Below are positions 45,075-52,739 of a stretch of 60,980 nucleotides of DNA, piece by piece. This DNA is from JAZKAR01 sp040389065 (GTDB lineage: Bacteria > Pseudomonadota > Gammaproteobacteria > Burkholderiales > Casimicrobiaceae): assembly GCA_040389065.1 (NCBI GenBank), contig JAZKAR010000024.1, forward strand, positions 1-60,980, written 5' to 3'. The notes beneath the pieces are model-generated. The model worked only from the letters and a program-made list of their open reading frames with translations. It was not told where the DNA came from and did not search any database. The translations under genes were made by a program, and so were the position numbers. The stretch's first letter is position 1. Each line of letters opens with the position of its first letter.

Positions 45075-45344
45075 TTACTCGTTAATGGAACCAACATGAC
45101 CGCCTTGGTTATTTAACAAACCGCCTTGATCTTGATTCACTTTAACATCTGTATTATTTGAGGAAACTGTTCCTTTTTTACCTTTAATGCTACCAATAGA
45201 ACCTTGTTGGTTATTTAATAAACCGCCTTGGCTTTGTTTCAGTTGAGCACGTGTGTTGTTGCTTTTTACAACTGCATCAGCAGCGAAGGTTGAAGAAGCA
45301 GCAATAGTAGCGAGGATAAGAGCAGCAGTAGCGATTTTTTTCAT
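45075..45344 (-). CDS. Small secreted curlin-like repeat protein, paralogue 4
   Basis: Identical in protein to paralogues 2 and 3; its DNA is closest to paralogue 2 in the first unit. TGGAGA gives the ribosome site. All intergenic spacers between copies 2-5 are related (GTTAACGAATTACTCGTTAA is repeated at each 3' end on the plus strand), which shows that gene plus spacer duplicated as one block. Confidence 0.85.
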   Translation of the reverse strand: MKKIATAALILATIAASSTFAADAVVKSNNTRAQLKQSQGGLLNNQQGSIGSIKGKKGTVSSNNTDVKVNQDQGGLLNNQGGHVGSINE

Positions 45345-45404
45345 TTTGAATCTCCAAAAATAATAGTGAATGACAGTGTTTAAAAAAGCGTAATGGTTAA
45401 CGAA

Positions 45405-45674
45405 TTACTCGTTAATGGAACCGATATGACCAGCTTGGTTATTTAACAAACCACCTTGGTCTTGGCTCAATTTAGCATCTGTATTGTTTGATGATACAGT
45501 GCCTTTTTTACCTTTAATGCTACCAATAGAACCTTGTTGGTTATTCAATAACCCGCCTTGGCTTTGTTTCAACTGAGCACGTGTGTTGTTGCTTTTTACA
45601 ACTGCATCAGCAGCGAAGGTTGAAGAAGCAGCAACAGTAGCGAGGATAAGAGCAACAGTAGCGAATTTTTTCAT
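45405..45674 (-). CDS. Small secreted curlin-like repeat protein, paralogue 5 (first of the tandem block)
   Basis: 89 residues from the ATG at 45674, which has TTGGAG 8 bases upstream; the longer frame to 45752 has no such site. It starts MKKFATVALILATVAASS and differs from paralogues 2-4 by a few residues (DAKLSQDQGGLLNNQAGHIGSINE). As the first gene in transcription order it probably follows the operon promoter, which should lie in 45690-46200. Confidence 0.85.
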   Translation of the reverse strand: MKKFATVALILATVAASSTFAADAVVKSNNTRAQLKQSQGGLLNNQQGSIGSIKGKKGTVSSNNTDAKLSQDQGGLLNNQAGHIGSINE

Positions 45675-46219
45675 GTTATTAACTCCAAGATATAAATAGT
45701 AAAAGTATTGAAAGTGTTGATAGTAGAGAGTTGAATTACGTCCTATCTGCACATAAGTAGCGTGGTTCTAAAAAAAGGTTCAAGAAAAATGGTAAATTTA
45801 AAAGGATGTTTTAAATTTATATCTAAATCATGCACTTAAATTTGCTGAATTTTCCTTTTTTTCTTCTTTTCTAGATCATTTTTGGTGAAATGATCTAGGT
45901 AATGAAATCACACTCTATATAAGAGAGCATTTAGTAATACCTTTTGCTCTATCAAAATGCTTAAATAATAGGCGTGTTTTAACCCAAGAAACCGGCTCAA
46001 GGCACGTATGAATAAGCGTAGTGAATGAGAGAGGATGAATTTAGGATAATTAATTTCTATTACATACCTAAATAACCTGGGGCGAATCTTATTCAATTTT
46101 ATTGAATGCGAATAGAGTGAAATTTTTTTTGTTTTTAAAATCAGTGTTTTGATGTTTTTTGTGCAAGTGGAAATATTAGCAGGATAGAAAAGAGGCGCTT
46201 TGAGAACAACAATACACTA
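45675..46219. other. Long leader/promoter region of the tandem small-protein genes
   Basis: About 545 bases without a supported gene. GATCTAGATCATTTTTGG-like sequence near 45870-45898 contains an inverted AGATCATTT/AAATGATCT pair (45871-45896) that could be an operator. AT-rich throughout. Confidence 0.45.
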
Positions 46220-46352
46220 TTAGAAGTAACGCAGTTGGCTCTCTCGGCGTGGGACGCCCCGTGTTATGTCAACTTGCCGTACTGCGTGTACTGTATGCGT
46301 TGCTATGCTGGGCATCCCATGCCTTAATAGAGCGTAACTGCGTGACTTCTAA
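46220..46352. repeat. Dispersed hairpin repeat, copy C
   Basis: TTAGAAGTAACGCAGTTGGC on the left and GCGTAACTGCGTGACTTCTAA on the right, with GGCGTGGGACGCCCCG and GGGCATCCCATGCC inside. Compare the copies at 5663, 46809 and 50267. Confidence 0.85.
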
Positions 46353-46461
46353 TAGTTTAATTTTAGCCAGCATTGGCGGTCTAATTTTTAATTATAGGAA
46401 TCTTGGTCTACTACCTTATAGACCATAAATACGACTTTTTAAAGCAACTTATTTATTAGGC

Positions 46462-46758
46462 TTAACGCATAACGGAGCCAATATTCACTTGTTGTGAATT
46501 AAGTAAACCGCTTTGATCTTGATTCACTTGAACCTGTACATTAACAGATGTTACTGAACCTGATTTGCCATGAACACTTCCAATATTCGCTTTTTGAGTA
46601 TTCAAGAGACCGCTTTGCTTTTGGTTCACAGATGATCGGCTATTGTTACTGTTTACAAAAGGAGCAGAAGCGACACTCGTTGAGACAAGTGAAAGAACTA
46701 TTAGTGACAATATGGCTGCATAAGTGTGAGTAGTAGGGTGACGTTGAGTTGAATTCAT
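46462..46758 (-). CDS. Small secreted curlin-like repeat protein, paralogue 6 (separate, divergent)
   Basis: 98 residues: a longer N terminus with signal peptide (MNSTQRHPTTHTYAAILSLI to SVASAP) and two units, NSNNSRSSVNQKQSGLLNTQ/KANIGSVHG and VNVQVQVNQDQSGLLNSQQV/NIGSVMR. It keeps the Q-x-Q-x-G-L-L-N and I-G-S-V core but differs widely elsewhere. AGGAG lies 6 bases before the ATG. Flanked on both sides by hairpin repeats (46220 and 46809). A minor or nucleating subunit, like CsgB beside CsgA, is a reasonable guess. Confidence 0.78.
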   Translation of the reverse strand: MNSTQRHPTTHTYAAILSLIVLSLVSTSVASAPFVNSNNSRSSVNQKQSGLLNTQKANIGSVHGKSGSVTSVNVQVQVNQDQSGLLNSQQVNIGSVMR

Positions 46759-46808
46759 AATGTTACTCCTTGTAGAAGATAATAGAGTTTATTAAAAAAT
46801 TAAAAATA

Positions 46809-46940
46809 TAGAAGTTACGCAGTTGGCTCTCTCTGCGTGGGACGCCCCGCGTTATGGCAACTTGCCGTACTACTTATACTGTCTGCGTTGCCATGCGGGG
46901 CATCCCATGCCTTGATAGCGCTCAACTGCGTAACTCCTAA
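46809..46940. repeat. Dispersed hairpin repeat, copy D
   Basis: TAGAAGTTACGCAGTTGGCT to GCTCAACTGCGTAACTCCTA. Nearly identical to copy F at 50267 (a few differences in about 130 bases), so it moved or duplicated recently. Confidence 0.9.
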
Positions 46941-47032
46941 AATAGTGAAAAGGATTAATATCACTCTGTAATAAATAATATTTATATAACTGAGTCGTGT
47001 TATTTCATTCGATGGTTCAATTTTAGTATGTT

Positions 47033-48421
47033 TTAGTGCTGATGATGTCCGTTAGGTTTTTTAACGTTAAGTATTTTTTCACCGGGTTTCAAAAAAGAAG
47101 GGCGCGTGCCAGGTGGCTGAACGGCAGGTGGTAACTCTAGAGGCACGCCTTTCCACTCATAGGAAACAGAGCCAGCAGGGTGTTTATACCAACCCGGATC
47201 ATTATAATCATTGCGCGCTACGTCTTTGCGAATTTTGATCGTGGTAAACATTCCGCCCATTTCAATATCGCCAAAGGGGCCAGTGCCAGTCATCATAGGT
47301 AATGTATTGTCTGGTAATGGCATTTCCATGCCACCCATTGAGCCTCCGCTTTCTCCCATTGCCATATAGTCGGGTATCAGAGCGTTAATTTTTTCGGCTA
47401 TTCCCTTTTGATCTACCCCTATCATGGTGGGTACATCATGGCCCATCGCATTCATGGTATGGTGCGATTTATGGCAGTGAAATGGCCAGTCTCCCGGTTC
47501 GGCTGCAACAAATTCCATTGCGCGCATTTGCCCGACGCCAATATCCACGGTAACTTCAGGCCATTGGGCTGATGTAGGAATCCACCCTCCATCGGTTCCT
47601 GTTACTTCTAATTCATGCCCATGAATATGCATGGGATGATTGGTCATTGAAAGGTTCCCTATGCGAATACGTACACGATCGTTTTGTCGGCATACAATAG
47701 GGTCGATTCCTGGAAACACACGGCTGTTAAATGTCCATAAATTAAAATCCAGCATAGTATTTACCTTGGGCGTAAAGCTGCCAGGGTCAATATCGTAGGC
47801 GTTAAGTAAGAAAACGAAATCACGATCTACTTTGTGCTGATGTGGGTCTTTAGGATGTGTGACCCAAAAGCCCATCATTCCCATTGCCATTTGTGTCATT
47901 TCATCGGCATGGGGATGATACATAAACGTACCTGCCCGCTTAGCGACAAACTCATACACGAATGTTTTGCCTGGCTGTATACCCGGTTGAGTGAGGCCAG
48001 TGACGCCATCCATTCCATTGGGTAGGCGCTGCCCATGCCAGTGAATGCTGGTATGCTCAGGTAGTTTGTTGGTGACAAATATCCGCACCCGATCACCTTC
48101 AACCACTTCAATTGTAGGGCCGGGTGATTGCCCGTTATAGCCCCACAAATTAGCTTTCATCCCAGGCGCCATCTCACGTATCACAGGTTCAGCAACAAGA
48201 TGAAATTCTTTAATGCCATTTTTCATCCGCCATGGCAGTGACCATCCGTTTAGTGTGACTACAGGATTAAAAGGACGCCCTGTAGAGGGAATACTAGGCG
48301 GCTGTGTTTTCGTTTCATTGTGTACAACAGGGTCGGGAAGCGCAGCTAGACTAAATTTGCTGACGGCAGCGGCTGCCATGGTAAGGCCTGTATTAAGAAA
48401 AAAAGCGCGGCGAGAAACCAT
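47033..48421 (-). CDS. TAT-exported multicopper oxidase (copper resistance type)
   Basis: 462 residues. Twin-arginine signal VSRRAFFLNTG. Copper ligands are all visible: HWH (127-129, SIHWHGQRLPNG), HPH (169-171, MYHPHADEM), the HPMHIHGH cluster (262-269) and HCHKSHHTM (315-323, with the type 1 Cys316). A Met-rich stretch (MGGMEMPLPDNTLPMM) near 365 fits copper binding. It likely oxidises Cu(I) in the periplasm. It sits in a minus-strand cluster with an efflux-type outer-membrane protein and CopZ, next to the CopA ATPase gene. Confidence 0.93.
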   Translation of the reverse strand: MVSRRAFFLNTGLTMAAAAVSKFSLAALPDPVVHNETKTQPPSIPSTGRPFNPVVTLNGWSLPWRMKNGIKEFHLVAEPVIREMAPGMKANLWGYNGQSPGPTIEVVEGDRVRIFVTNKLPEHTSIHWHGQRLPNGMDGVTGLTQPGIQPGKTFVYEFVAKRAGTFMYHPHADEMTQMAMGMMGFWVTHPKDPHQHKVDRDFVFLLNAYDIDPGSFTPKVNTMLDFNLWTFNSRVFPGIDPIVCRQNDRVRIRIGNLSMTNHPMHIHGHELEVTGTDGGWIPTSAQWPEVTVDIGVGQMRAMEFVAAEPGDWPFHCHKSHHTMNAMGHDVPTMIGVDQKGIAEKINALIPDYMAMGESGGSMGGMEMPLPDNTLPMMTGTGPFGDIEMGGMFTTIKIRKDVARNDYNDPGWYKHPAGSVSYEWKGVPLELPPAVQPPGTRPSFLKPGEKILNVKKPNGHHQH

Positions 48422-48437
48422 AAAAAGTGCCTTTATG

Positions 48438-48537
48438 TAGAAGTTACGCAGTTGGGTTCTCTGTATGTTGGCAACTTGCTGTATTCCATGTGCTGCCTGC
48501 GATTCTATGCTTTGAGTGAACTCAGGTGCATAACCTT
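48438..48537. repeat. Dispersed hairpin repeat, copy E (shortened)
   Basis: GTAGAAGTTACGCAGTTGGG at the left and a degraded GGTGCATAACCTT at the right, with TTGGCAACTTGCTGTATTCC and TGCCTGCGATTCTATGC matching the interior of the family. Sits between the multicopper oxidase and TolC-type genes. Confidence 0.7.
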
Positions 48538-48541
48538 GCGT

Positions 48542-49966
48542 TTAATGCGTTGTAGGTAAGCGTTGATCGCCTTGATCAATCGAACGGTTGCTACCTTCTG
48601 AACGTAAAGTACTCGAGCGCCCAGTAAGTGCCATTTGTAAAGCAGAATCAGCCATCCAGTAGTCGCGTAATGCTTCAATTGAAGCATTTACCGTCATGGC
48701 CTGCTCACGTGAATCAGCAAGTAGTTCAAAAACACTGATCAACATACCGTTGTAGCGCAAGAGTTGCTCATCAGATATCCGTTTTTTTAAAGGGACAACT
48801 TCATCGCGGTAATGTTTGGCAAGATTGTAAGCACTATGATAGTTAAGATAAGCCTCCCTAATTTCAGAGTGAGCATTGATTGTTATTTCTGCTGCACGAT
48901 TAACGGCTTGCATATAGAGAGCTTCTGCTTTAGCGACGCGTGCGCTTCCCCAATCAAACAAAGGAATTTGAAGCTCGATTTTATAGCCAGTTTGACGCGA
49001 AGGTGATTCGTTAACGCTATTATGTAAATAACTTACATCAAGCAAATTGATAAAGCGTGTAGTGTTGGTTAAATGCAAAGAGTCAGCTAAGCCTGCCAAT
49101 TCACGTTTTGCCATTAATATATCTAATCTATTTTGAAGGCCTATTGTTTCAGCATCCGTCAGGGTTTTAGGGTTTTTGGGTAATTCAGGCAATCTGTCAG
49201 GAAGCTGAAAAGTAAGGGTTTTGCTGCCTAGCCCCATGAGTCTGATGAGTTTTTCTCGTTCAGACTGATAGGTTTGGCGAGCGCGAACCAACTGTACTGT
49301 AGCATCGGTATAAAAAGATTGTTCTCGTGCTTGCTGCAAGGCGCTCCAATTACCTACAGCATTCATTCGCTGGGCAAGCTGTGATCCGGCTTCGGCTGCT
49401 GCGGTTACTTTTTCCATATACTTAACCGTTTCGGCGGCAGCAACTGCTGAAAAATAACTGCGGCGCGTTTCATCAGCAATGCGTAAAACTTCGATAGCCG
49501 TTTGTAACTGAGCTTGCTCAAAACGTCGTTTTTCAATACGTGTGGAAATAGGCATGGTCAGCAGGTTAAGGATAGGTAGCATCAGCGTTCGTTCAATTTC
49601 CTGCTCACCTCCTCGTGTTAGGTGACCAAAAGAAAGGGTAGGGTTAGGTATGCGCCCAGCTTGTACCAGATTTGCTTCAGCAATGCCTAACTCTGCATAA
49701 CTAGCTTGCAATCCTTTGTTATTTAATAGTGCAATCGTTTCGGTATCATCTACTGTGAGTGTCTTGGTAAGCAATGGGGCAATGGCAGCCTCTGTGTTTG
49801 CTGCATCATTTTCTGATCGAATCCATTTAAGCTTAGTGCCAATTGGTGTAAGCGATTGTACCGCTGAAAAGCCACTGTCTTGCGAGAGGGTGGTACAACC
49901 GCTTAAAAAGAACACCAACATTCCTGGGAGGAGGAAGCCTTTTACTAAAGGAATGCACCTACGCAT
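48542..49966 (-). CDS. TolC-family outer-membrane efflux lipoprotein
   Basis: 474 residues. A lipobox (VFFLSGCTTLS) indicates an outer-membrane lipoprotein, as in CusC/NodT types. The body is the long helical-hairpin OEP fold (NNKGLQASYAELGIAEANLV, GRIPNPTLSFGH, KIELQIPLFDWGSARVAKAE, REAYLNYHSAYNLAKHYRDE). No inner-membrane pump or adaptor genes are adjacent, which is unusual for a three-part efflux system. Context (multicopper oxidase, CopZ, CopA) suggests copper export or a copper-sequestering role. Confidence 0.88.
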   Translation of the reverse strand: MRRCIPLVKGFLLPGMLVFFLSGCTTLSQDSGFSAVQSLTPIGTKLKWIRSENDAANTEAAIAPLLTKTLTVDDTETIALLNNKGLQASYAELGIAEANLVQAGRIPNPTLSFGHLTRGGEQEIERTLMLPILNLLTMPISTRIEKRRFEQAQLQTAIEVLRIADETRRSYFSAVAAAETVKYMEKVTAAAEAGSQLAQRMNAVGNWSALQQAREQSFYTDATVQLVRARQTYQSEREKLIRLMGLGSKTLTFQLPDRLPELPKNPKTLTDAETIGLQNRLDILMAKRELAGLADSLHLTNTTRFINLLDVSYLHNSVNESPSRQTGYKIELQIPLFDWGSARVAKAEALYMQAVNRAAEITINAHSEIREAYLNYHSAYNLAKHYRDEVVPLKKRISDEQLLRYNGMLISVFELLADSREQAMTVNASIEALRDYWMADSALQMALTGRSSTLRSEGSNRSIDQGDQRLPTTH

Positions 49967-49995
49967 ACTTGCTCCAAAAAGATTGTATGAGATGG

Positions 49996-50187
49996 TTAGC
50001 TTACTTTATAACCTTCTTCTTCAATCAATTTAACAATGTTATTTTTCTCTTCTACCCCTTCGATGCATACACTTTTTTTTTCTAAATCAATGTTAACGTG
50101 TGCCTGAGGGTATGCTGATTGAATGGCTTTTGTGATGGCGTTAACACAATGACCGCAACTCATGCCTGATACAGTAAGATTTACCAT
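49996..50187 (-). CDS. copZ: CopZ-like copper chaperone (heavy-metal-associated domain)
   Basis: 63 residues from the ATG at 50187 (MVNLTVSGMSCGHC); an ATG four codons earlier contains the ribosome site GGAG and is rejected. A single HMA domain with the metal site GMSCGHC and the end LIEEEGYKVS. It carries Cu(I) to the ATPase CopA, encoded divergently 240 bases away. Confidence 0.9.
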   Translation of the reverse strand: MVNLTVSGMSCGHCVNAITKAIQSAYPQAHVNIDLEKKSVCIEGVEEKNNIVKLIEEEGYKVS

Positions 50188-50266
50188 GGTTAGCTCCATT
50201 AGAATAAGGCAAATGCTATCTAACTATCTTAACCCTCCTATTATAAGAAATGCCATCAATACAGTA

Positions 50267-50399
50267 TTAGAAGTTACGTAGTTGGCTCTCTCTGCGTGGG
50301 ACGCCCCGCGTTATGGCAACTTGCCGTACTACTTGTACTGTCTATGTTGCCATGCGGGGCATCCCATGCCTTGATAGCGCTCAACTGCGTAACTCCTAA
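50267..50399. repeat. Dispersed hairpin repeat, copy F
   Basis: TTAGAAGTTACGTAGTTGGC to GCTCAACTGCGTAACTCCTA, inside the copZ-copA divergent promoter region and ending 29 bases before the copA start. Almost the same sequence as copy D. Its insertion could affect copA or copZ expression. Confidence 0.9.
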
Positions 50400-50427
50400 G
50401 TATATAAAAAGCGCAAAGGATAAATGT

Positions 50428-52647
50428 ATGTCTAATTCAGATACGAAACCTAAGGTTTTAACCAGAATTGAGTTAGGTATTACGGGGATGACTTGTGCAT
50501 CGTGTGTGATGCGAGTAGAAAAGGCGCTTAGCAAGCATCCAAACATTCACGAAGCGAGTGTTAATCTTGCTACCGAGTCAGCTACGATGTTGGCTGAACC
50601 GGATATTGATGTGCATTCTATTGTAAAGGTAATTGAAGAGGCAGGTTATCAGGCTACATTTCCCGAAGATAAAGAAAAGAAAGCGTCTATATCAGTTTCT
50701 GCGCAGAATGAAAAATGGCGTGTTTTAATCGCTGGGTTATTAACGCTTCCTTTAGTCATCCCTATGCTAGGGAGTATTGCTCACCAACATTGGATGTTGC
50801 CAGGGTGGAGTCAATTAATATTGGCTACCGTCATTCAGTTTGGATTGGGAGGGCGTTTTTATAAGGCAGGGTGGAGCGCATTAAAAGCGTTTACGGGAAA
50901 CATGGATCTTTTAGTCGCGTTAGGAACCAGCGCAGCGTATGGCCTTTCGGTGTATCAATTATTTGTTCATAGCCAAAGCGAAATGCCTCATCTTTACTTT
51001 GAGGCTTCAGCCTCTGTGATCACATTGGTGCTGCTAGGAAAATGGTTGGAAGGGCGAGCAAAGTGGCAAACGACGGAAGCGATACGTGCATTACAGGCGC
51101 TACGCCCTGAGTTAGCGCGTGTTCGTCGGCAGGGTGCTGACCAAGAAGTTGCTCTTTCATCCGTCGTTATAGGCGATATCGTTGTGGTGCTACCAGGGCA
51201 GCGTATACCAGTAGATGGACTCGTTCAGGAGGGGCATAGCGAAGTTGATGAATCGTTAATTACTGGCGAAAGCTTACCCGTTTCTAAACAGGTAAATGAT
51301 AAGGTGACAGGCGGCTCTGTAAATACTGAAGGGTTGCTGATTATAAAAACAACAGCCGTTGGTTCTGAAACCGTGCTTTCGCGCATTATTCGTTTGGTTG
51401 AAGAGGCTCAAGGTGCAAAAGCCCCTATACAGCGTTTGGTAGATAAAGTAAGCGCAGTATTTGTTCCTATTGTATTGGTGATAGCAATAGCAACGTTTCT
51501 GGGATGGGGGATTTCAAAAGGTGATTGGGAATTAGCGCTGCTGAATTCGGTAGCTGTATTGGTAATTGCCTGCCCATGTGCGTTAGGGCTAGCAACCCCT
51601 ACTGCTATTATGGCAGGTACAGGAGTTGCTGCGCGACATGGCATTTTAATTAAAGATGCTACAGCCTTAGAGGTAGCACGCTCTGTGAATGTAGTGATTT
51701 TTGATAAGACAGGAACGTTAACCGAAGGCCACCCCACATTAGTCACGATACAGCCAATAGAATGCTCTGAACAAGAATTGATACGGTGGGCGGCGGCACT
51801 TCAACAGGGCAGCGAGCATCCGTTAGCAAAAGCAGTCATTGCCTATGCGTCTGACGATCAGGAAGCTACTCTGCCTGTTACAGAAAGCCGCGCGCTGTTA
51901 GGCCGTGGAGTGCAAGCGCTTATTGAGGGCCAACCTTTTTTTCTGGGGAATACCCGGCTGATGCATGAATGTGGGATTGATATCCCCCCACGTTATGAAA
52001 GCATAGCGTTATCTTTGCAGCAACAAGGGCGAACGGTTTCTTGGCTGGCATGCGAAACAAATGAAATCAAGCATCTATTAGGATTACTCGCTTTCGGTGA
52101 TACGCTGAAAGCAACTGCTACGAAAGCAATTGAGCGGTTGAAACGACACCATATTCGAACCGTGATGTTAACAGGGGATAATGCGGGAAGTGCTAAGTTC
52201 ATTGCGCAACAATTAGGAATTGATGAGGTAAAAGCAGACGTGCTGCCGGAAGATAAAGCCCAATACGTAGAAGCTTTTAAGCGAGAGCATAATATTGTAG
52301 CGATGGTAGGCGATGGCATAAATGATGCTCCCGCTCTGGCAGCCGCTGATATCGGTATTGCTATGGCAACAGGAACCGATGTAGCCATGCATGCAGCGGG
52401 TATTACACTTATGAGGGGTGATCCTAATCTGGTGGCAGATGCACTCGATATTTCTTACCACACCTATCGTAAGATAAAACAGAATTTGTTCTGGGCGTTT
52501 ATTTATAACGCAGTAGGTATTCCACTTGCAGCATTAGGGTTTCTCAACCCTGTTGTTGCAGGTGCAGCTATGGCAATGAGCAGTGTGAGCGTTGTATTAA
52601 ATACCTTATTGTTACGGCGCTGGCGGCCTCAAAAAACAAAACCTTAG
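50428..52647 (+). CDS. copA: Cu(I)-exporting P-type ATPase
   Basis: 739 residues from ATG 50428, preceded by AAAGGA; a longer frame to 50296 is only the hairpin repeat read through. One N-terminal HMA domain (GITGMTCASCVMR), eight membrane helices, actuator TGES (LITGESLPVSKQ), the copper CPC motif (VIACPCALGLATP), the phosphorylation motif DKTGT (FDKTGTLTEGHP), the HP motif (GSEHPLAKAV) and the hinge GDGINDAPALAAADIG. It pumps Cu(I) out of the cytoplasm. Confidence 0.97.
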   Translation: MSNSDTKPKVLTRIELGITGMTCASCVMRVEKALSKHPNIHEASVNLATESATMLAEPDIDVHSIVKVIEEAGYQATFPEDKEKKASISVSAQNEKWRVLIAGLLTLPLVIPMLGSIAHQHWMLPGWSQLILATVIQFGLGGRFYKAGWSALKAFTGNMDLLVALGTSAAYGLSVYQLFVHSQSEMPHLYFEASASVITLVLLGKWLEGRAKWQTTEAIRALQALRPELARVRRQGADQEVALSSVVIGDIVVVLPGQRIPVDGLVQEGHSEVDESLITGESLPVSKQVNDKVTGGSVNTEGLLIIKTTAVGSETVLSRIIRLVEEAQGAKAPIQRLVDKVSAVFVPIVLVIAIATFLGWGISKGDWELALLNSVAVLVIACPCALGLATPTAIMAGTGVAARHGILIKDATALEVARSVNVVIFDKTGTLTEGHPTLVTIQPIECSEQELIRWAAALQQGSEHPLAKAVIAYASDDQEATLPVTESRALLGRGVQALIEGQPFFLGNTRLMHECGIDIPPRYESIALSLQQQGRTVSWLACETNEIKHLLGLLAFGDTLKATATKAIERLKRHHIRTVMLTGDNAGSAKFIAQQLGIDEVKADVLPEDKAQYVEAFKREHNIVAMVGDGINDAPALAAADIGIAMATGTDVAMHAAGITLMRGDPNLVADALDISYHTYRKIKQNLFWAFIYNAVGIPLAALGFLNPVVAGAAMAMSSVSVVLNTLLLRRWRPQKTKP

Positions 52648-52739
52648 ATGATAGAGTTATATCAAACATCGATGCTGCATGCCACTAGAGTTTTGTGCCA
52701 TACAGCAGATACACCTATAAATATTGAAGTGGCTACAAT

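Noticed and set aside
50296..50427. 44-codon N-terminal extension of CopA
   Set aside because: It is read-through of a hairpin repeat; AAAGGA points to the ATG at 50428.
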